DNA of 64,000 nt from Hydrangea macrophylla (GCA_033977485.1 CM066994.1:86242871-86306870); one strand, 5' to 3'. Shown: positions 32,888 to 45,410, numbered from the stretch's first letter. Program-made: numbers and translations. Notes: generated by a model from the sequence alone, not told the origin.

Positions 32888-33215
32888 TTTCGCGGCACTC
32901 AGTGAGTGCCGAACGACAGTCACTAAATGCCGGCCCGGCATTTACTGAGTGCCGTCGACAATTTCTGACTGCTGTTTGCTTTAACAGTCCGTATTTTGTG
33001 GTACAATACGTATGTGTATGCAGATAAAAACAAAAAAACTGATAAAGTAAGGCTGACTAAAACGCGACTATTAATAATTTTCCGCGGCTCTCAATATGTG
33101 CCGCGTGGCAGTCATGTAATGCCGCGGCGGCATTCACGGAATGCCGTTGTGGCATCCACTGACTGCCGCAAGATATTTTTGAATGCCGCCCTGTGCAGCA
33201 GTCTGTCTTTTTTCA
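32888..33215. promoter_or_regulatory. Palindrome array (GGCAnTCACTGAnTGCC type) in the 5' LTR
   Basis: About nine imperfect 17-19-bp palindromes in two groups upstream of the TATA box. The clearest are CGGCACTCAGTGAGTGCCG (about 32892-32910) and GGCATTCACGGAATGCC. Arms always start GGCA and end TGCC while the middle varies. The same family recurs at 45270-45410, 49105-49265 and in the right LTR. Probable protein-binding or hairpin-forming promoter module; function is inferred. Confidence 0.6.
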
Positions 33216-33298
33216 GGAAGTACGTATTGTACCACCAAATGAGGCATTTACACCTGTCTTTTACTCCGAATTCACTGAAAATACTTGGTAATTTTGTC

Positions 33299-33306
33299 TA
33301 TAAAAG
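33299..33306 (+). promoter_or_regulatory. TATA box of the 5' LTR (TATAAAAG)
   Basis: A consensus TATA in the U3 region, 85 bp after the palindrome array. The equivalent site in the right LTR is at 51600-51607. Transcription would start near 33330. Confidence 0.7.
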
Positions 33307-35582
33307 AAGGAGGATCTTCCTTGGAACAACATGCTAGAAGAATATACCATTACACTAATACATATTTGAAGAGAGAAAAGAGAGAGTTTTGAAAAAACTA
33401 GAGAGGAGAGCTTGGAAGATCTTCAAAGGAGAGAGGCTTTGAGGATAGTTTGGAGGTGATGCTCTAACCACAATTTGTTTTTTTTTTCTTCACTCTTTTT
33501 GAACTTTTGGTCTTTTGATTAACCTTTTTTTAAAAAGTTTTTATTAGGAAACTTGCAAACTTTAGTTGCATTTTTTTAGTTCTTTCTTTTGTTTATACTT
33601 CTCTCTAGAGATTCTTGGAAGTCTTCCATACTTCACTTGAGTCTCATGAGTTGGATCCTTTGATTCCATGTGAGCTTGTGCTCTCCCATGAAGATCAAGG
33701 TTGATCACCCTCATATAAGAGTAAGTAAGTGAATCTAAACCTCTACCATGATTTGGGATTCTCTAACTTAAGGTTTCATGGAATCCCCTTCTATATTCCT
33801 TGAAAACCTATGAGTGTTTAGCTATGTTTGCTCAAGGCTCATGAGTATTAGTCATATCTTCATCTCCAATGACCATCAAATGGTAGGAGAAAGTAGTTTT
33901 GAGTCTAATCCCATCTCCATGGTCTAGGTTCATTATGTTGAGATTTCATGAAGTCCATTCATACTTCATTTGAAATCCATAAATATAAAGGTCTTTAGCC
34001 TCCAATGACCATCAAATGGTAGAAGAAAATGGTTTAGTTTAAATCCAACTTCATGGTTCAATAGTTGGGGTTAACAAATAAAAGTGGAACTTGACAATGA
34101 AACAGTGGATTCATAAACTGTTTTTGATCAAGGATTTTTAGTTTGAAATCTAACCGTTGGAATCAAGTGAAACTAACGGAAAAATGTCAATAACACAATG
34201 TTTTACCACTGTAATTTTTGTTTTAAGGAGATTTCATGTTTAAAGTGGTTTGGTCATGAGTTTTGTAAAGTCACTACAATCTGTCCAGAGTTTCAGAACA
34301 GTAACACTCTTTTGAAATGAGTAAATCAGAACTTTAATAAAGTACTTGTGACCCAAAATAATTTTTTCTAAGTAGATTAATGTGTTAGGAAGTCACCCTA
34401 AAAAGAACAAAGCATTTTTGATTTGTTTTCTATTTTTAGAAAATCGTGCAAGAATTCTGGACAGAAGGTTGTAGAATACTGAGTGATGTCTAGTTTTTGT
34501 CCAATTCCCGGAGATCCAACCGTTGGAAGTTTGATTTCTTTTTTGGGTTAGAAACTAGACACACAGAGACATCTTGTGTCCAAAAATCATCAAGATCAAA
34601 CCATGGGAAGCATGCCTTTTATTTTCTTAAAGATCTGGTATGCTCTGTGCAATTTTCAAAATTTTGCAATAATGTTAACCAATCTTACGAATAATGGCTT
34701 AGATGATATTTTCATGAGTTAAGGGTCAAACCATGTTTCAATAATGATTAGTTAAGCTTGAATTCAAAGTTTAAGTGATCCAAATCATTGAGCACTCCAA
34801 TAATTTATTCTTTTCATGTACATATTCATATGGCTTGACACTTATAATTAGGACTTGGTTGCTTTAGATTTAATTACATTTGATAGATTTAAGCTAGAAG
34901 TCTAGGATTGTTATTTAAGATCCAACTTCATATATTGTATATCATGTGGACTAACCCTTTGTTTTGTAGCGCTATTAAGGTATGATTCCTCGAACTCCTC
35001 TTTAGTTTATCTTTATTTTATCGATTTTTCAACTTAACGCGCGACACCTTAGAATTAGGTTTTGCTTTACTTGTATATATGGATTAGAGACTCTTTTCCT
35101 AATTTTTATTTAAATCGTATGCATTACACGTTTAATATTCGCGGCTGGACCCCGGGTAAGTTCTCTTGTTCTTTATTGCATATCATATTGCTTGCTACTT
35201 GAATTACTTGGCTTTTGAATGATATTTTGTAGATTGGTAATTTTACACCATTTTGACATTTTTGTGTAATGTATACATATACATATGTATTAGTTGATGG
35301 CACATTTAAATTAATAATTCGATTAAAAGGATGTTGAGTAGAGGCCTATCGCAAGATAGGATGAGAGAGGGTGTTTTAGTCCGACGGGCTCCTTCCTCTC
35401 TCAGTCCATAATCCCCGGACCTAGTTAATCTCTGGTTTCTAAAAAGACCAGTTTGCTTTAAAAATGGTTTCTTAATTTTTCCTTTTAAAAATTAAGTGGC
35501 GACTCATTTGTTTTGAATTTGAAATTTAAAAGAACTTTAAAAGAAAAAGCTGTGGGTAGGAAAAATTGCGATATCCACAATC

Positions 35583-35602
35583 TGGCGACTCTGCTGGGGA
35601 TC
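35583..35602 (+). promoter_or_regulatory. Primer-binding site of the Ogre-like element
   Basis: TGGCGACTCTGCTGGGGATC lies three bases after the LTR end. It begins with TGG, complementary to a tRNA CCA end. This PBS sequence is familiar from Ogre/Tat elements, where the primer is reported as tRNA-Arg; the tRNA identity is from memory. Confidence 0.8.
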
Positions 35603-36784
35603 GAACCCAGAATCTCTAGTTTCGCAGACCAGAATTCTGATTTTGGGTTCACTTGAGGATTAGACTTAAAAGCATCCTTTTAATCGAATTAATTAATCTT
35701 TGTGTGCTTGTTGCATTTCACTTGCTTGTCCAGCTAGTCGATTGCACGGAACTATGACCTTGGAGGCTCGGGGCAACCCAGTCGGTCAAGTCATCATGGG
35801 ACTGTGTGATCACCCTTGATCTCGTACCATGATTTGGTATATCAAGCATCCTATCGGATGTGTGTCAAGGGTCCCTTATTTGACCAAAACCCAGCTTTTG
35901 CACAGTAGTTTCTATAGAACCTTTCAATCTTAGGAAATCAACTCTTGATTAGGATTATATGCTAGGAAGTTTTGTACGCCCGGAAGGGATTACTTGAGAT
36001 GATGACGATACTTGCTTGATGAAAGATGTATAATCTTTTAATCACCTTTTAGCAGTTTCTCCCCGTGTTACACAACATTTGGAGAACATGCTGAACCCTG
36101 ATTATAAGATTATACTTCTTATATCATGTTTAGCTAAGAATCATTGACCTTGTATGTATCCAAATTCATGGAAACTACGGTGACAATCCGGTCATGTGAT
36201 CCCCCTACCCAAAGGTAATTCTCAAGGTTTTCGATTACCTTTTCAAAAAAAAAATCTTATTCTTCTTTCAATTAAAATTCCCAAACTAACATTTGTTAAG
36301 GCATATTTTCACTTGATCACTTTCACAAGAAATAAATTCGAAAATCCTTGAAATTATTTTGGGAAGAATGAGTTTCAAAATAAAAACCCAATCATTTTTA
36401 TAAAAGATTGTTTAAACACCCTCAAAAGCATTCTCAAGCATTGTTTTCAAAAAACCTTTTTACCATCCAAAAATGCTTTTCAAATAAATTTTGAAATTTT
36501 TTGAAATATCCAACCTCTGAGAAGGTAGCGAGGATCACAATGAGAGGAGAAATCAGCGCACTTGACATGGGTAAGGATCTTATATGCTTATGTGCTTATG
36601 TGTTAGGATTAGGATTTTCTCTTTTTGGCATATAGAATAGGCACACACGCATACATGCATTGCATCCGTGTGACATATAAAAGGAAAGTTTTTCTTTAAA
36701 AGTGTCTTTGCGTGATAAAAGGAAGATAAAAAGATTTTAAAAGGAAAAATTTCAAAATTTATTGTAGGAGCGAAAATAGCATCA
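35603..36784. other. 5' untranslated region of the Ogre-like element
   Basis: About 1.2 kb between the PBS and the gag start, without a supported open frame. Confidence 0.6.
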
Positions 36785-38787
36785 ATGTCAAATCAAACGT
36801 GGTTTAGGGATCCCACGGCAAGGCTGGTAAGAAGAGAATACACTGACATGGCTGAAGAAAGAAACAACGAAGAAATAGTCGGGTTAAGAATACTGGTAGA
36901 ACAACAAGCAGAGCAAATGAGGCGACAGACCGAAAATATGAACTGCATGATGGGGATGATAGAGGAGCTGAATCGCCGACCACCACATGTAGTTCCGCTT
37001 GTTATGGATCCACCTTTGGGAGGAGGGGAAGGAGATTGGTTCGATGATCAGGAAGCACAATGAACTGATGCACTACGGGCCAATAGGGACAGAGAGAAAG
37101 CTGAAAAGGAGAAGTTACTGACTGAGAAAATAGAGAAGTTGGAAAGGGTGATGCGCAAGGCTCAGGGAGTTGATACCTATCTGATGGAACTGGAAGGGTT
37201 GTATGACGGAGTACGTGGGACACTGCCTGTCGGGTTTAAGATGCCAGTTTTTGACAAATTTGATGGGACCGGCAATCCTCGCAGCCATATAAGAATGTGT
37301 ATTGGGGCTTTCCAACCAAGCGGCTTAAGCACAACCATGATGGCGGTCCTATTCCAACAAACTTTGACTGGAGCTGCTCTATCCTGGTATCTTACTCTCG
37401 AACCAAACAAAACCAAGGTGTGGGAGGAAGTGATCAAAGCGTTCGTCGCACAGTACGAGTACAATCAAGATTTAGACGTCACTGTCCGAGATTTGGAGAC
37501 CACTAGGCAAGGGAGCAAAGAATCATTCGCCGAATACCTGAGCAGATGGAGGGGAAAGGAAGCTAAAATGGTGCAAAGGCCGTCTGAGAAGGACCAGATC
37601 CGAATGCTGATGAAGAATCTATAGCCAGTGTACCAAGAAAAGATGGGATTCCAGTCGATCAACACCTTTGCTGAGGTTTTCGATGTCGGGACAAGGATAG
37701 AAGATGCAATCCAAGAAAGGGTAATCAAGAAAGAGGAGCAACCAAACTGGTACAGGAGGCCAAACTATGGATCCAACGGAGGACAAGCGGGAGGTCACTC
37801 TGGCCCCACCGATGTCAATGCACTAAATGGACCAAAAAGGAAATTCGACATAACACCGAGGAGAGGAGGGGATAAAGCACCAAGGAAGTTCTCAGATTTA
37901 GGAGTGTCACTGTCAACCGCTCTCGATAGGCTGTTAGCCAAGGGGCATCTCCGTCAGTTGGAACCCCGACCTCTACCAAGTCCGCTTCCGCCAAATTTTC
38001 AAGGGGACCTTTTTTGTAAATTTCATCAGCAGAAGGGTCACTCAACAGATAGGTGTATGAGATTAAGGCACAAGATTCAGGACCTCATTGATAACAAGGT
38101 AATTTCGGAAGCCCCCACCAAAGCTCCGAATGTTACTAGAAATCCGCTTCCGAATCATCGAGCTGTGCCACTACCGCAGGGCCTTTATCTCTTGTGGATA
38201 GAAGAAGCAACCTTCGATCCGTCTAGGCTAATCACCAAGGCCGAGACACCAAGAAAGCCATACCAGCTACCTGAGGATTTGACAAACTGTGCTTTGGAGG
38301 ATCAGCCGGGGAAGAGTGAAGTGGGGCAGTCAGACTGGTGGATTCAAGGGAGTGACAGTCGAGACGAGAACCGGGTAGAAAATGATGTATGGTACGAGAG
38401 CGATAAAGAAACAGAGGTGGTGGAGGGTACTTTGAAAGTTGATTCAGAAGTTGACAATTTGTGGGCAACGGAAGAAGTCAATCATTTAACTCGATTGGGC
38501 AGACACTTTAAACCACACGAGCTAGAGGAGGATCATCCGGGGAGAGATCTAGACAAAGGAAAAGGGAAGATGAATGAAGAAGAGGAAGAAGACAGGGTTC
38601 TAAGATAGATGAAGAAGACTCAGGCCAATATCACCATTTGGGGGTTGCTGATTGCCTCCAAACACCATAGGCAGGCAGTCCTAGACGCTCTGAATCAATC
38701 TGACGTGTCTATCGACACCACCCCGGAGGACCTCATAGGGCTGATCGACAAAATCCCAACTTTGGCTTATTACCTTCTCATCATATG
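36785..38787 (+). pseudogene. Gag of the Ogre-like element
   Basis: One frame runs from the ATG at 36785 (MSNQTWFRDPTARLVRREYT) and is broken by in-frame stops at 37061-37063 (TGA), 37622-37624 (TAG) and 38606-38608 (TAG). Recognisable are a coiled-coil N-terminus, the Gag core (FDKFDGTGNPRSHIRMCIG, LTGAALSWYLTLEPNKTKVW, VRDLETTRQGSKESFAEYL), and a zinc-knuckle-like CKFHQQKGHSTDRC near 38020-38060. The C-terminus is acidic. The protein would form the particle and package RNA. Two of the stops sit where related elements have Gln. A shift near 38770 separates it from protease. Confidence 0.85.
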
Positions 38788-39083
38788 ACTTGCCTCCGGG
38801 AGGGCCCGTTCGTAACAAACCATTATATGTCACTGTCGAATGCTTGGGGAACGTCGTGCCTGCTTGCCTGGTTGACAATGGGTCGGCCCTCAACGTGTGT
38901 CCTTTTCGAACGGCTAAGCGAATGGGCCTGGATGAGTCAACATTTACACCATCTGAGCAAAGGGTAAGAGCCTACGATAACTCCCAGAGAACGGTCATGG
39001 GGATAGTCCTCATTCGTCTCGTTATCGGCCCTTTCGAAAAAGAAGCTGAATTCTAGGTCATCGATAGCCCCGCTTCCTTCAAC
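38760..39083 (+). pseudogene. Retroviral-type aspartic protease, Ogre-like element
   Basis: The frame contains DLPPGGPVRNKPLYVTVECL, the active-site block LVDNGSALNVCP (Asp-Asn-Gly-Ser, the Ogre/Tat variant of D-T/S-G), and the flap/hydrophobic block FNLLLGRPWLDSLGA. A TAG at 39054-39056 interrupts it where the family normally has Gln. The enzyme would process the polyprotein. Confidence 0.85.
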
Positions 39084-39941
39084 TTGTTGCTAGGCAGGCC
39101 TTGGTTGGACAGTTTGGGTGCTATACCGTCAACGATCCATCAAAAGGTTAAGTATGTCTGGGAGAATAAAGTTTGTGATATCCTCGGAGACAGCTGGGTT
39201 CGTTTGTCCGAAGCATCATCAAGCGCACCGGTCTTAGAACTTCAATTGCAAGAAGAAGAAGCAAAAATAGGAGGGTTTGAGTTCATCAGCATGTTAGAAG
39301 AGGAAAGGCCAAGAGAGTTTCTACCGCTCCATTTTGATCAGTGTGCCAGTCCAATGGTCGCAGGGATAATGAAAAAGATGGGTTTCTTCCCAGGCATGGG
39401 ATTAGGAAAGAATCATCAAGGCATGCTCGAATTCCCGCTCATTCCGACTCAAACTCACACTCACGGCCTGGGGTACCAGCCGACAAAGAAGGAATTGAGG
39501 GCAAAGAAGAAGACAGCGGATGCAGCAATGGACCCTTATCAAAAAACACTCAACGGTTACTTCATAAAGGAAGGAGAAGATTTCCCCTTCTATGGCTTCC
39601 CAGAACCATGGATGGACCAGAAAGACAAATGTCTAAAGCCGGGGTTTGAGATAATTTTCTCCCATGAATTCTCCAAGTACAAAGACCCGTTTCTGCAAAT
39701 GCCTGAAAAGTTTGTTACCGTCAACGATTGGATTGGTGTACTGGGTGGACCGGTTATGCAGAACCTGTTGAGCGAAGGAGGGGTAAAAGCCGAAGGAAAA
39801 AGAAAAAAAGACAAGGGTCTGGAAGTCGAGGTTGAGGAGGGGAATGATGAGGATGCGCTGGAAGAAGAGCCGAAGACAGAGAAGGAAGAGAAGACGGAAA
39901 CCGGGGGCCTGCCAGGTTGTAATACTATGGAGCTCAAGTAG
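39084..39941 (+). CDS. G-patch-containing segment downstream of protease, Ogre-like element
   Basis: An open frame of 285 residues continuous with protease. Its centre is a G-patch-like motif, IMKKMGFFPGMGLGKNHQGM then LGYQPTKKELRAKKK, of the sort that binds RNA helicases. The C-terminus is strongly acidic (repeats of Glu/Asp). A TAG at 39939-39941 separates it from RT in the same frame. In Ogre elements an intron has been described between protease and RT, so this stop could lie in a spliced region rather than be a mutation. Confidence 0.75.
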   Translation: MLLGRPWLDSLGAIPSTIHQKVKYVWENKVCDILGDSWVRLSEASSSAPVLELQLQEEEAKIGGFEFISMLEEERPREFLPLHFDQCASPMVAGIMKKMGFFPGMGLGKNHQGMLEFPLIPTQTHTHGLGYQPTKKELRAKKKTADAAMDPYQKTLNGYFIKEGEDFPFYGFPEPWMDQKDKCLKPGFEIIFSHEFSKYKDPFLQMPEKFVTVNDWIGVLGGPVMQNLLSEGGVKAEGKRKKDKGLEVEVEEGNDEDALEEEPKTEKEEKTETGGLPGCNTMELK

Positions 39942-42287
39942 GGAGTCAACAAAGAGTGGGTCTTTGAGTCTAGTGATAAGTATCCCCCTCACCCAGAGTC
40001 TGTAATGGCCCAAATGAGGCGTCTCACTATTGCTATGTCTGTTGTAATCACTCCTAACAAAATCAATGAAAGTATGACTGATTCCGCCTACTCGAATGCG
40101 CTTAATGAAAGTGATGAATGCGAAATACCTAATGAATTGCAACAATTAGTTGAAAAAGAAAATGAATCTGCATGCAAAATCATAGAGAACACCCTAACAA
40201 TTAATCTGAGAAATGAAGACAAACCTCAAAATGTTTTTATTGGCTCAACGCTTAGCAATGAAGAAAGCAAAGAACTAATCAATCTATTAAATGAATTCAA
40301 AGATGTCTTTGCATGGTCTTATAATGATATGCCAGGTATTGACCCAAAAATAGTCCAGCACCACATTCCTCTCTTTCCCAATTCAAAACCCATAAAACAA
40401 AAATTGAGGCGAATGAGGCCAGAATGGGCACTTAAAGTAAAAGAGGAGGTTGAAAAGCAATTAAAGGCTGGATTCTTGATGGTCACCGAGTATCCTGAGT
40501 GGATCGCCAACATTGTGCCTGTCCCAAAGAAGGATGGACGTGTTAAGGTTTGCGTTGATTTTAGAGATTTAAACAGAGCAAGCCCTAAAGACGATTTCCC
40601 ATTACCCCACATCGACGTATTGGTTGATAGCACTGCGGGGCACGAGCTTCTATCTTTCATGGATGGATTCTCTGGGTATAATCAAATCCTCATGGCACTC
40701 GAGGATAGGGAGAAAACCACGTTCGTCACTCCGTGGGGGACATATTGCTATAGGGTCATGCCATTTGGACTCAAGAATGCGGGTGCGACTTATCAGAGGG
40801 CTGCCACCACTTTACTACATGACATGATCCACAAAGAGGTGGAGGTATATGTGGATGATATGATTGTGAAATCCAAAGAGAGGGGAGAGCACCTAGAGGC
40901 TTTAAGAAAGTTCTTTGAGAGATTGAGGGAGTTCAAAATGAGGCTAAACCCACAGAAATGTACCTTCGGAGTTACCACAGGAAAGTTGTTAGGGTTCCTT
41001 ATTACCCAAAGGGGGATCGAAGTAGACCCGACCAAAATAAAAGCCATAACTGAAATGAACCCACCGAAAAATGAGAAAGAATTGAGAGGATTCTTGGGGA
41101 GAATGCAGTTCATCAGCCGCTTCATTTCCAAACTCACCTTGACCTGTAACCCGCTATTTAAGTTACTCAGAAAAGGAGAGAGTTTCGAGTGGGATGCCTT
41201 GTGTCAGGAAGCCTTCGATAAGATCAAAACTTACCTCCAAAACCCACCTGTCCTGTCACCACCATCACCCAGGAAACCCTTGCTGCTTTATCTCTCCGTA
41301 TCCGAAGATTCGATGGGGTGTATGTTGGCCCAGGAAGGAGAAGAGGGGCACGTGGAGAAGGCCATTTACTACTTGAGCAAAAGAATGGTCGGATATGAGT
41401 TAAAGTATTCGCCCTTGGAAAAGGCCTGTTGGGCCTTGGTTTGGTGCACCCGTCGCCTTCGCCACTACATGCTAGCCTTCCCTGTAATCCTGATATCCCG
41501 AATGGACCCATTAAAATACCTATTCGAAAAGCCCGTCTTGACCAATAGGATTTCCCGTTGGACCATGATGCTAGCTGAGTTCGACATCAAGTATGTCACT
41601 GCCAAGTCTGTGAAAGGAAGGGCTATCGCTGAGTTTTTAGCCGAGCTCGCTATAGAATCCGAGGACGAGGGAGAATTCAAGTTCCCGGATGAAAGAATAA
41701 TGGAGGTAAAGGATGACTTATGGAAAATGTACTTCAACGGAGCAGCCAACCAACTAGGTTACGTAGTTGGAATCATTCTCATAGCACCCGATGGGGCCCC
41801 CACCCCATTAGCCTTCAAACTCAAGTATAATTTAACCAACAACACCGCGGAGTACGAAGCGTGCATAATTGGGATGGAAGCAGCCTTGGCTTTGAAAGTC
41901 GAACAGATTGATGTCTTCGGAGATTCCAATTTGATCATATCCCAAGTCCGAGGGGATTGAAGGGAAAAGCATGAGAAATTGAGACCTTACCACGATTACC
42001 TGGAAAGTCTGAAAGCGCGATTCAAGAAGATTTCTTTTTACCACCTTCCTCGTGAAGAAAACCAACTAGCCGATTCCTTGGCCACTTTAGCATCGATGAT
42101 CCAAATCCCCTCCAAAACTGCCATGATCCCGCTGTCCATAGAAGTGAGGAATCAACCATCATTTGAAATGATCGCGGTCATAGAAAGAGAAGACGAAATG
42201 CCTTGGTATGAAGATGTGTGGAAGTTCATCAAAGAAGGAGAATACCCCGAAGGAGCCTCAGAGAACGACAGAAAGGCGATTCGATGA
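39942..42287 (+). pseudogene. Reverse transcriptase and RNase H, Ogre-like element
   Basis: The 651-residue frame 40005-41960 contains all RT blocks: KPIKQKLRRMRPEWALKVKE, VPVPKKDGRVKVCVDFRDLN, FMDGFSGYNQI, MPFGLKNAGATYQR and the catalytic YVDDMIVKS, then the connection and RNase H (YFNGAANQLG, NTAEYEACIIGMEAA). The frame is cut by a TGA at 41958-41960, where Trp is expected, and another at 42285-42287, where Arg is expected. Between them DYLESLKARFKKISFYHLPREENQLADSLATLAS is intact RNase H C-terminus. RT itself looks catalytically complete; the polyprotein is broken only further on. Confidence 0.9.
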
Positions 42288-43449
42288 CTCGCCGCTCAAT
42301 TTGTGATTTATGCAGATAAGCGATGGAAGAAATCCTACACCGGGTATAATCTGGAGTGCCTATATGGGAAGGAAGCTAAAAGAATGATGGAGGAAATACA
42401 CGAGGGAGTGTGTGGGCCCCATATGAATGGGCACATGCTAGCAAAGAAGATCATCCGACAGGGGTACTATTGGACGACTTTGGACAAAGACTGTTGCGAA
42501 TATGTTAGAAGGTGTCACAAGTGTCAGATTCATGCAAATCTGATGCATACCCCACCGTCACAGCTCTATAGCATGACCACCCCTTGGCCATTTTCCGTAT
42601 GGGGGATTGATATCATTGGTGAGATAGTCCCGAAGGCTTCCAATGGGCACCGATACATAATCGTGGAAATCGATTATTTTATAAAGTGGGTAGAAGCGGC
42701 CTCATATGCAACTTTGAAAGCCAAAGGACGTGGGGAGTTTCATCGAGAAAAACATAATCTGCAGGTATGGGGTCCCGAATGAGTTTATCTCCGATCATTG
42801 CAGTCATTTCTAGGGAGAAGTTATCCCACTCCTGGAAAAATATAAGATCACTCGCCATAAATCATCCCCGTATAAGCCCCAGACGAATGGGGCAGTAGAG
42901 GCAGCGAATAAGAATGTTAAAGCAATCTAGGGAAAGACGACGGATACATATAAGCTTTGGCATGAGAAGCTGCCGTTTGCTTTGTGGGGATACCGAACCT
43001 CTGTAAGGACTTCTACAGGAGCTACACCTTATTCACTGGTTTACGGTATGGAGGCCGTTCTCCCAGTCGAGGTAGAAATACCCTCTCTTAGGGTTTTGGC
43101 AGAGTGTGAAATCACCGAATCAGAATGGGTACGGGGAAGGTATGAGGAGTTGATGTTACTCGATGAGAAGAGGTTGACTGCAATAAACCACACTCGTGGA
43201 TATCAAAAGAGAATAGCCCGTGCTTTCAACAAAAAGGTTCGCCCAAGGAAGCTTGCTGAGGGTGACCTAGTCCTCAAAGAACTGAAAGTGCCTGTTTATG
43301 ACCCCAGAGGAAAATTCAAACCCAACTGGGTCGGGCCGTACATCATTAAGACTTTCCTTTCCGGAGGGGCGGCCTATCTCACGGACCTAGATGGAGTTGA
43401 ATTTAAACAGCCAATCAACCTTGATCGCCTCAAGAAATATTTTGCTTGA
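42288..43449 (+). pseudogene. Integrase, Ogre-like element
   Basis: The HHCC zinc region (HEGVCGPHMNGH, CHKCQIH) and first Asp (GIDIIGEIV) are in frame to about 42735, where a frameshift occurs. The next part reads NIICRYGVPNEFISDHCSHF, with Asp kept but the usual Asn-Gly after it changed to His-Cys, then a TAG. The third site NGAVEAANKN keeps the catalytic Glu and is followed by another TAG. The C-terminal domain (LAEGDLVLKELKV, FKPNWVGPYIIKTF, LDRLKKYFA) is intact. At least one frameshift and two stops inactivate it. Confidence 0.9.
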
Positions 43450-43480
43450 AACCGTTTCTTTCAAAACCTCCTACCTTGAT

Positions 43481-43635
43481 GAACTACGCTTGACCTGATT
43501 CCCGTTAGGGGATACGTAGGCAACCTACTCGGTTCGGTCAATAAATAATTGCATGATTGGCGCTTTTCTTTGCAGCCTTAAGCCGAACTACTGTAGGCCT
43601 GATACCCATTCCGGGATAAGTAGGCGAGCTCTCAA
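43481..43635. repeat. Two copies of a 'GAACTACG...GGATACGTAGGCA' block
   Basis: At 43481-43535 the sequence runs gaactacg, cctgattccc, ggatacgtaggcaacc. At about 43583-43635 a diverged copy runs gaactact, cctgatacccattccggg, ataagtaggcgagc. A third copy is at 50691-50735. The copies bracket the antisense gene region. Confidence 0.7.
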
Positions 43636-44092
43636 AAGCCTTCGGCCCATGAAAACCTAAAAAGAAAAAGCCCTATACTAAATTAGAGGCAAACTGGTGT
43701 TTGCCCAAAATCACTTCAAAACCCCAAAACTAGGGGCAAACTTCGTTTGCTAGCCGAAGAACCTAGATACAAGACCCTGCTTTGGATCACCTGGCTATCA
43801 AAATAAGTACCATAAAGAAACAAATAAAAATTCATGGTACAGAAGGAGTAAAGCTTTAAAGCAAAGTAAAGAGCCGAGTAAAAACATTGAAAGGAGAATT
43901 CTTCATAAAAGATTAATCGAGGGAGTGAACACTTTGATTAAGCATGTTAGAACTTTTTTAAAGATGACAACACTTCTTGAAAAAAAAAAAAACATTCGAA
44001 AGCGTAAAAAGAGTAGGTAGGGTCTGTCAGAAAATTTTGTAAAATGGCAAGCTTTTCCCTGTTTTTCGTCTACTTTATTATGCATGTGTCTG
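43636..44092. other. Non-coding spacer between integrase and the antisense genes
   Basis: No open frame with recognisable content. The spacer lies between the duplicated GAACTACG blocks and the 3' end of the first antisense gene. Confidence 0.5.
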
Positions 44093-45183
44093 TCAAGCTC
44101 GTCTCGCAACCAAAGCTTGAATCTCTAGAAGATACTTGGCAGTAGGCACAGTCGGAGCAGGAATCCTCAGGAACGGAGCAGCCATTCTGCTGTGCCAAGC
44201 CTCGATGAAAGCCTTCACAATAGAAGGGCGCAAAGTGGACCCCCTGGTGAAATCAGCAGTCACAGATTCAGTAGTATCCTGTAAAAGTCCAAACTGACGG
44301 ACAACCCGATCGGGAATGTAGAAAGTAGTAGCACGTAAGCCCGGCAGCCAGATGCCAGGTCGCCCAGGAAGACGCACAGCAATAGAGCGATGAATCTACT
44401 GCGGACAAACCCAGCAGATATCACTAGAAGAGAGGCCCTGGAGCCAACCAAGCCATGCATCGGCAGATTGAAATAAGCTGTGAATCTCCATACGATCGTA
44501 AAGAAGTGACCCGCGAAGATGGGAAGGGTGTATAAAAAGGTCCAAACGCTCCATGAGCCAAATCTGCAAAACAAAAGGTGCCCCGGCAGATAACATGGCC
44601 CCAACAGCATGGGCATGATCTAGACCTATCAGAGTCTCACCAAGAACCAGCATGACTGCACTTTTATCTCTCTCAAACCGCAGGCAATAGGTATGAGAAT
44701 GTCGGAGGACTACTGAAAGATGAAGTAAGAAAGCATGGCAATCGATAAAGCGCTACGCCGTATAACTTGATGCCCGCTGTTGTAAGGATCCCCAATGAGA
44801 GCATAAACTGAGGAGAGATGCTCAAAGTTGACCTGTCTGTCATGAATAAAAGAGCCCGCAACACTGTGGGATATATGGAGAAGAGCCGCCAAGTCCTGAA
44901 CATACCCGGCTTGCACTGGAGGAACAGTCAGATCTGCGGAAGGGTCAGTATGAAGGATAGCACTGAACTCTTCAAACAGAGGACAAATCTCTTGATGACC
45001 AAAACGGAAGACGTGGAGCGAAGGATCCCAACATCGGGCAGCGGCTTGAAGCAAACTTTTGTTTAGAATCATTCGTCGGAAGGAGAAAAGGTCGTTTAGC
45101 CTGAAACACTCGAAGTTGAGCCTATCGATACCAGAGAAGGTATCCATCCACGGGAAAAGGATTTGAGAGCTAATGGGGGCCAT
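44093..45183 (-). pseudogene. Antisense gene 1 of the Ogre-like element (DUF7745-like)
   Basis: The likely start is the ATG at 45183 (MAPISSQILFPWMDTFSGID). The protein continues with LNKSLLQAAARCWDPSLHVF and FGHQEICPLFEEFSAIL, the W-x-P-x-x-x-x-F-x-F and P-x-x-E-E-F/Y pattern I associate with the plant DUF7745 family found in retroelements. A frameshift lies near 44712. The continuing frame gives TLIGLDHAHAVGAMLS and FVLQIWLMERLDLF, a TAG at 44396-44398, and then an open frame to the stop at 44093. It is a single exon. It lies opposite to gag-pol and is preceded by a TATA-like TATTTATA and a palindrome array. The function of the family is unknown. Confidence 0.65.
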
Positions 45184-45241
45184 TTGAGATAGGGGAGAAT
45201 GAAAGAAGGTAGTGCTTTGCGGAGTTTTGAAGAAAAGAGGG

Positions 45242-45249
45242 TATAAATA
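45242..45249 (-). promoter_or_regulatory. TATA-like box of antisense gene 1
   Basis: TATTTATA on the minus strand, about 60 bp upstream of the ATG and directly downstream of the palindrome array. It is a non-canonical TATA, so moderate support only. Confidence 0.4.
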
Positions 45250-45269
45250 GAGGTATATCTGCCTGGAGT

Positions 45270-45410
45270 TAGGGCGGCATTCGGTAAAGTAGAACGACAC
45301 TCGACGAAGTGCCGCGCGGCAGTCCGAGAGTGCCGTCGCGGCATTTGCTGACTGCCGCTGCAGCACTCACTGAGTGCCGTCGAGACCTAACTGAGTGCCG
45401 TTCTAGGTTT
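45270..45410. promoter_or_regulatory. Palindrome array upstream of antisense gene 1
   Basis: Units such as GGCAGTCCGAGAGTGCC, GGCATTTGCTGACTGCC and GCACTCACTGAGTGCCG follow each other at about 20-25 bp. They are the same family as in the LTRs, with GGCA and TGCC arms, and lie about 90-230 bp upstream of the ATG. Confidence 0.6.

Larger units (their letters stand above)
32607..35579 (+). repeat. 5' LTR of the Ogre-like element
   Basis: A 2973-bp LTR with a palindrome array at about 32888-33215 and a TATA box at 33299. Compared with the right LTR it lacks one 21-bp palindrome unit and a short CTTTT-type expansion. It has many C/T and G/A differences in its first 200 bp and few later. An open frame at 34497-34694 is compositional. 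Confidence 0.95.

Noticed and set aside
34497..34694. ORF inside the Ogre-like LTR, also present at 52756-53004
   Set aside because: Present in both LTRs only because the LTRs are duplicates; no domain.
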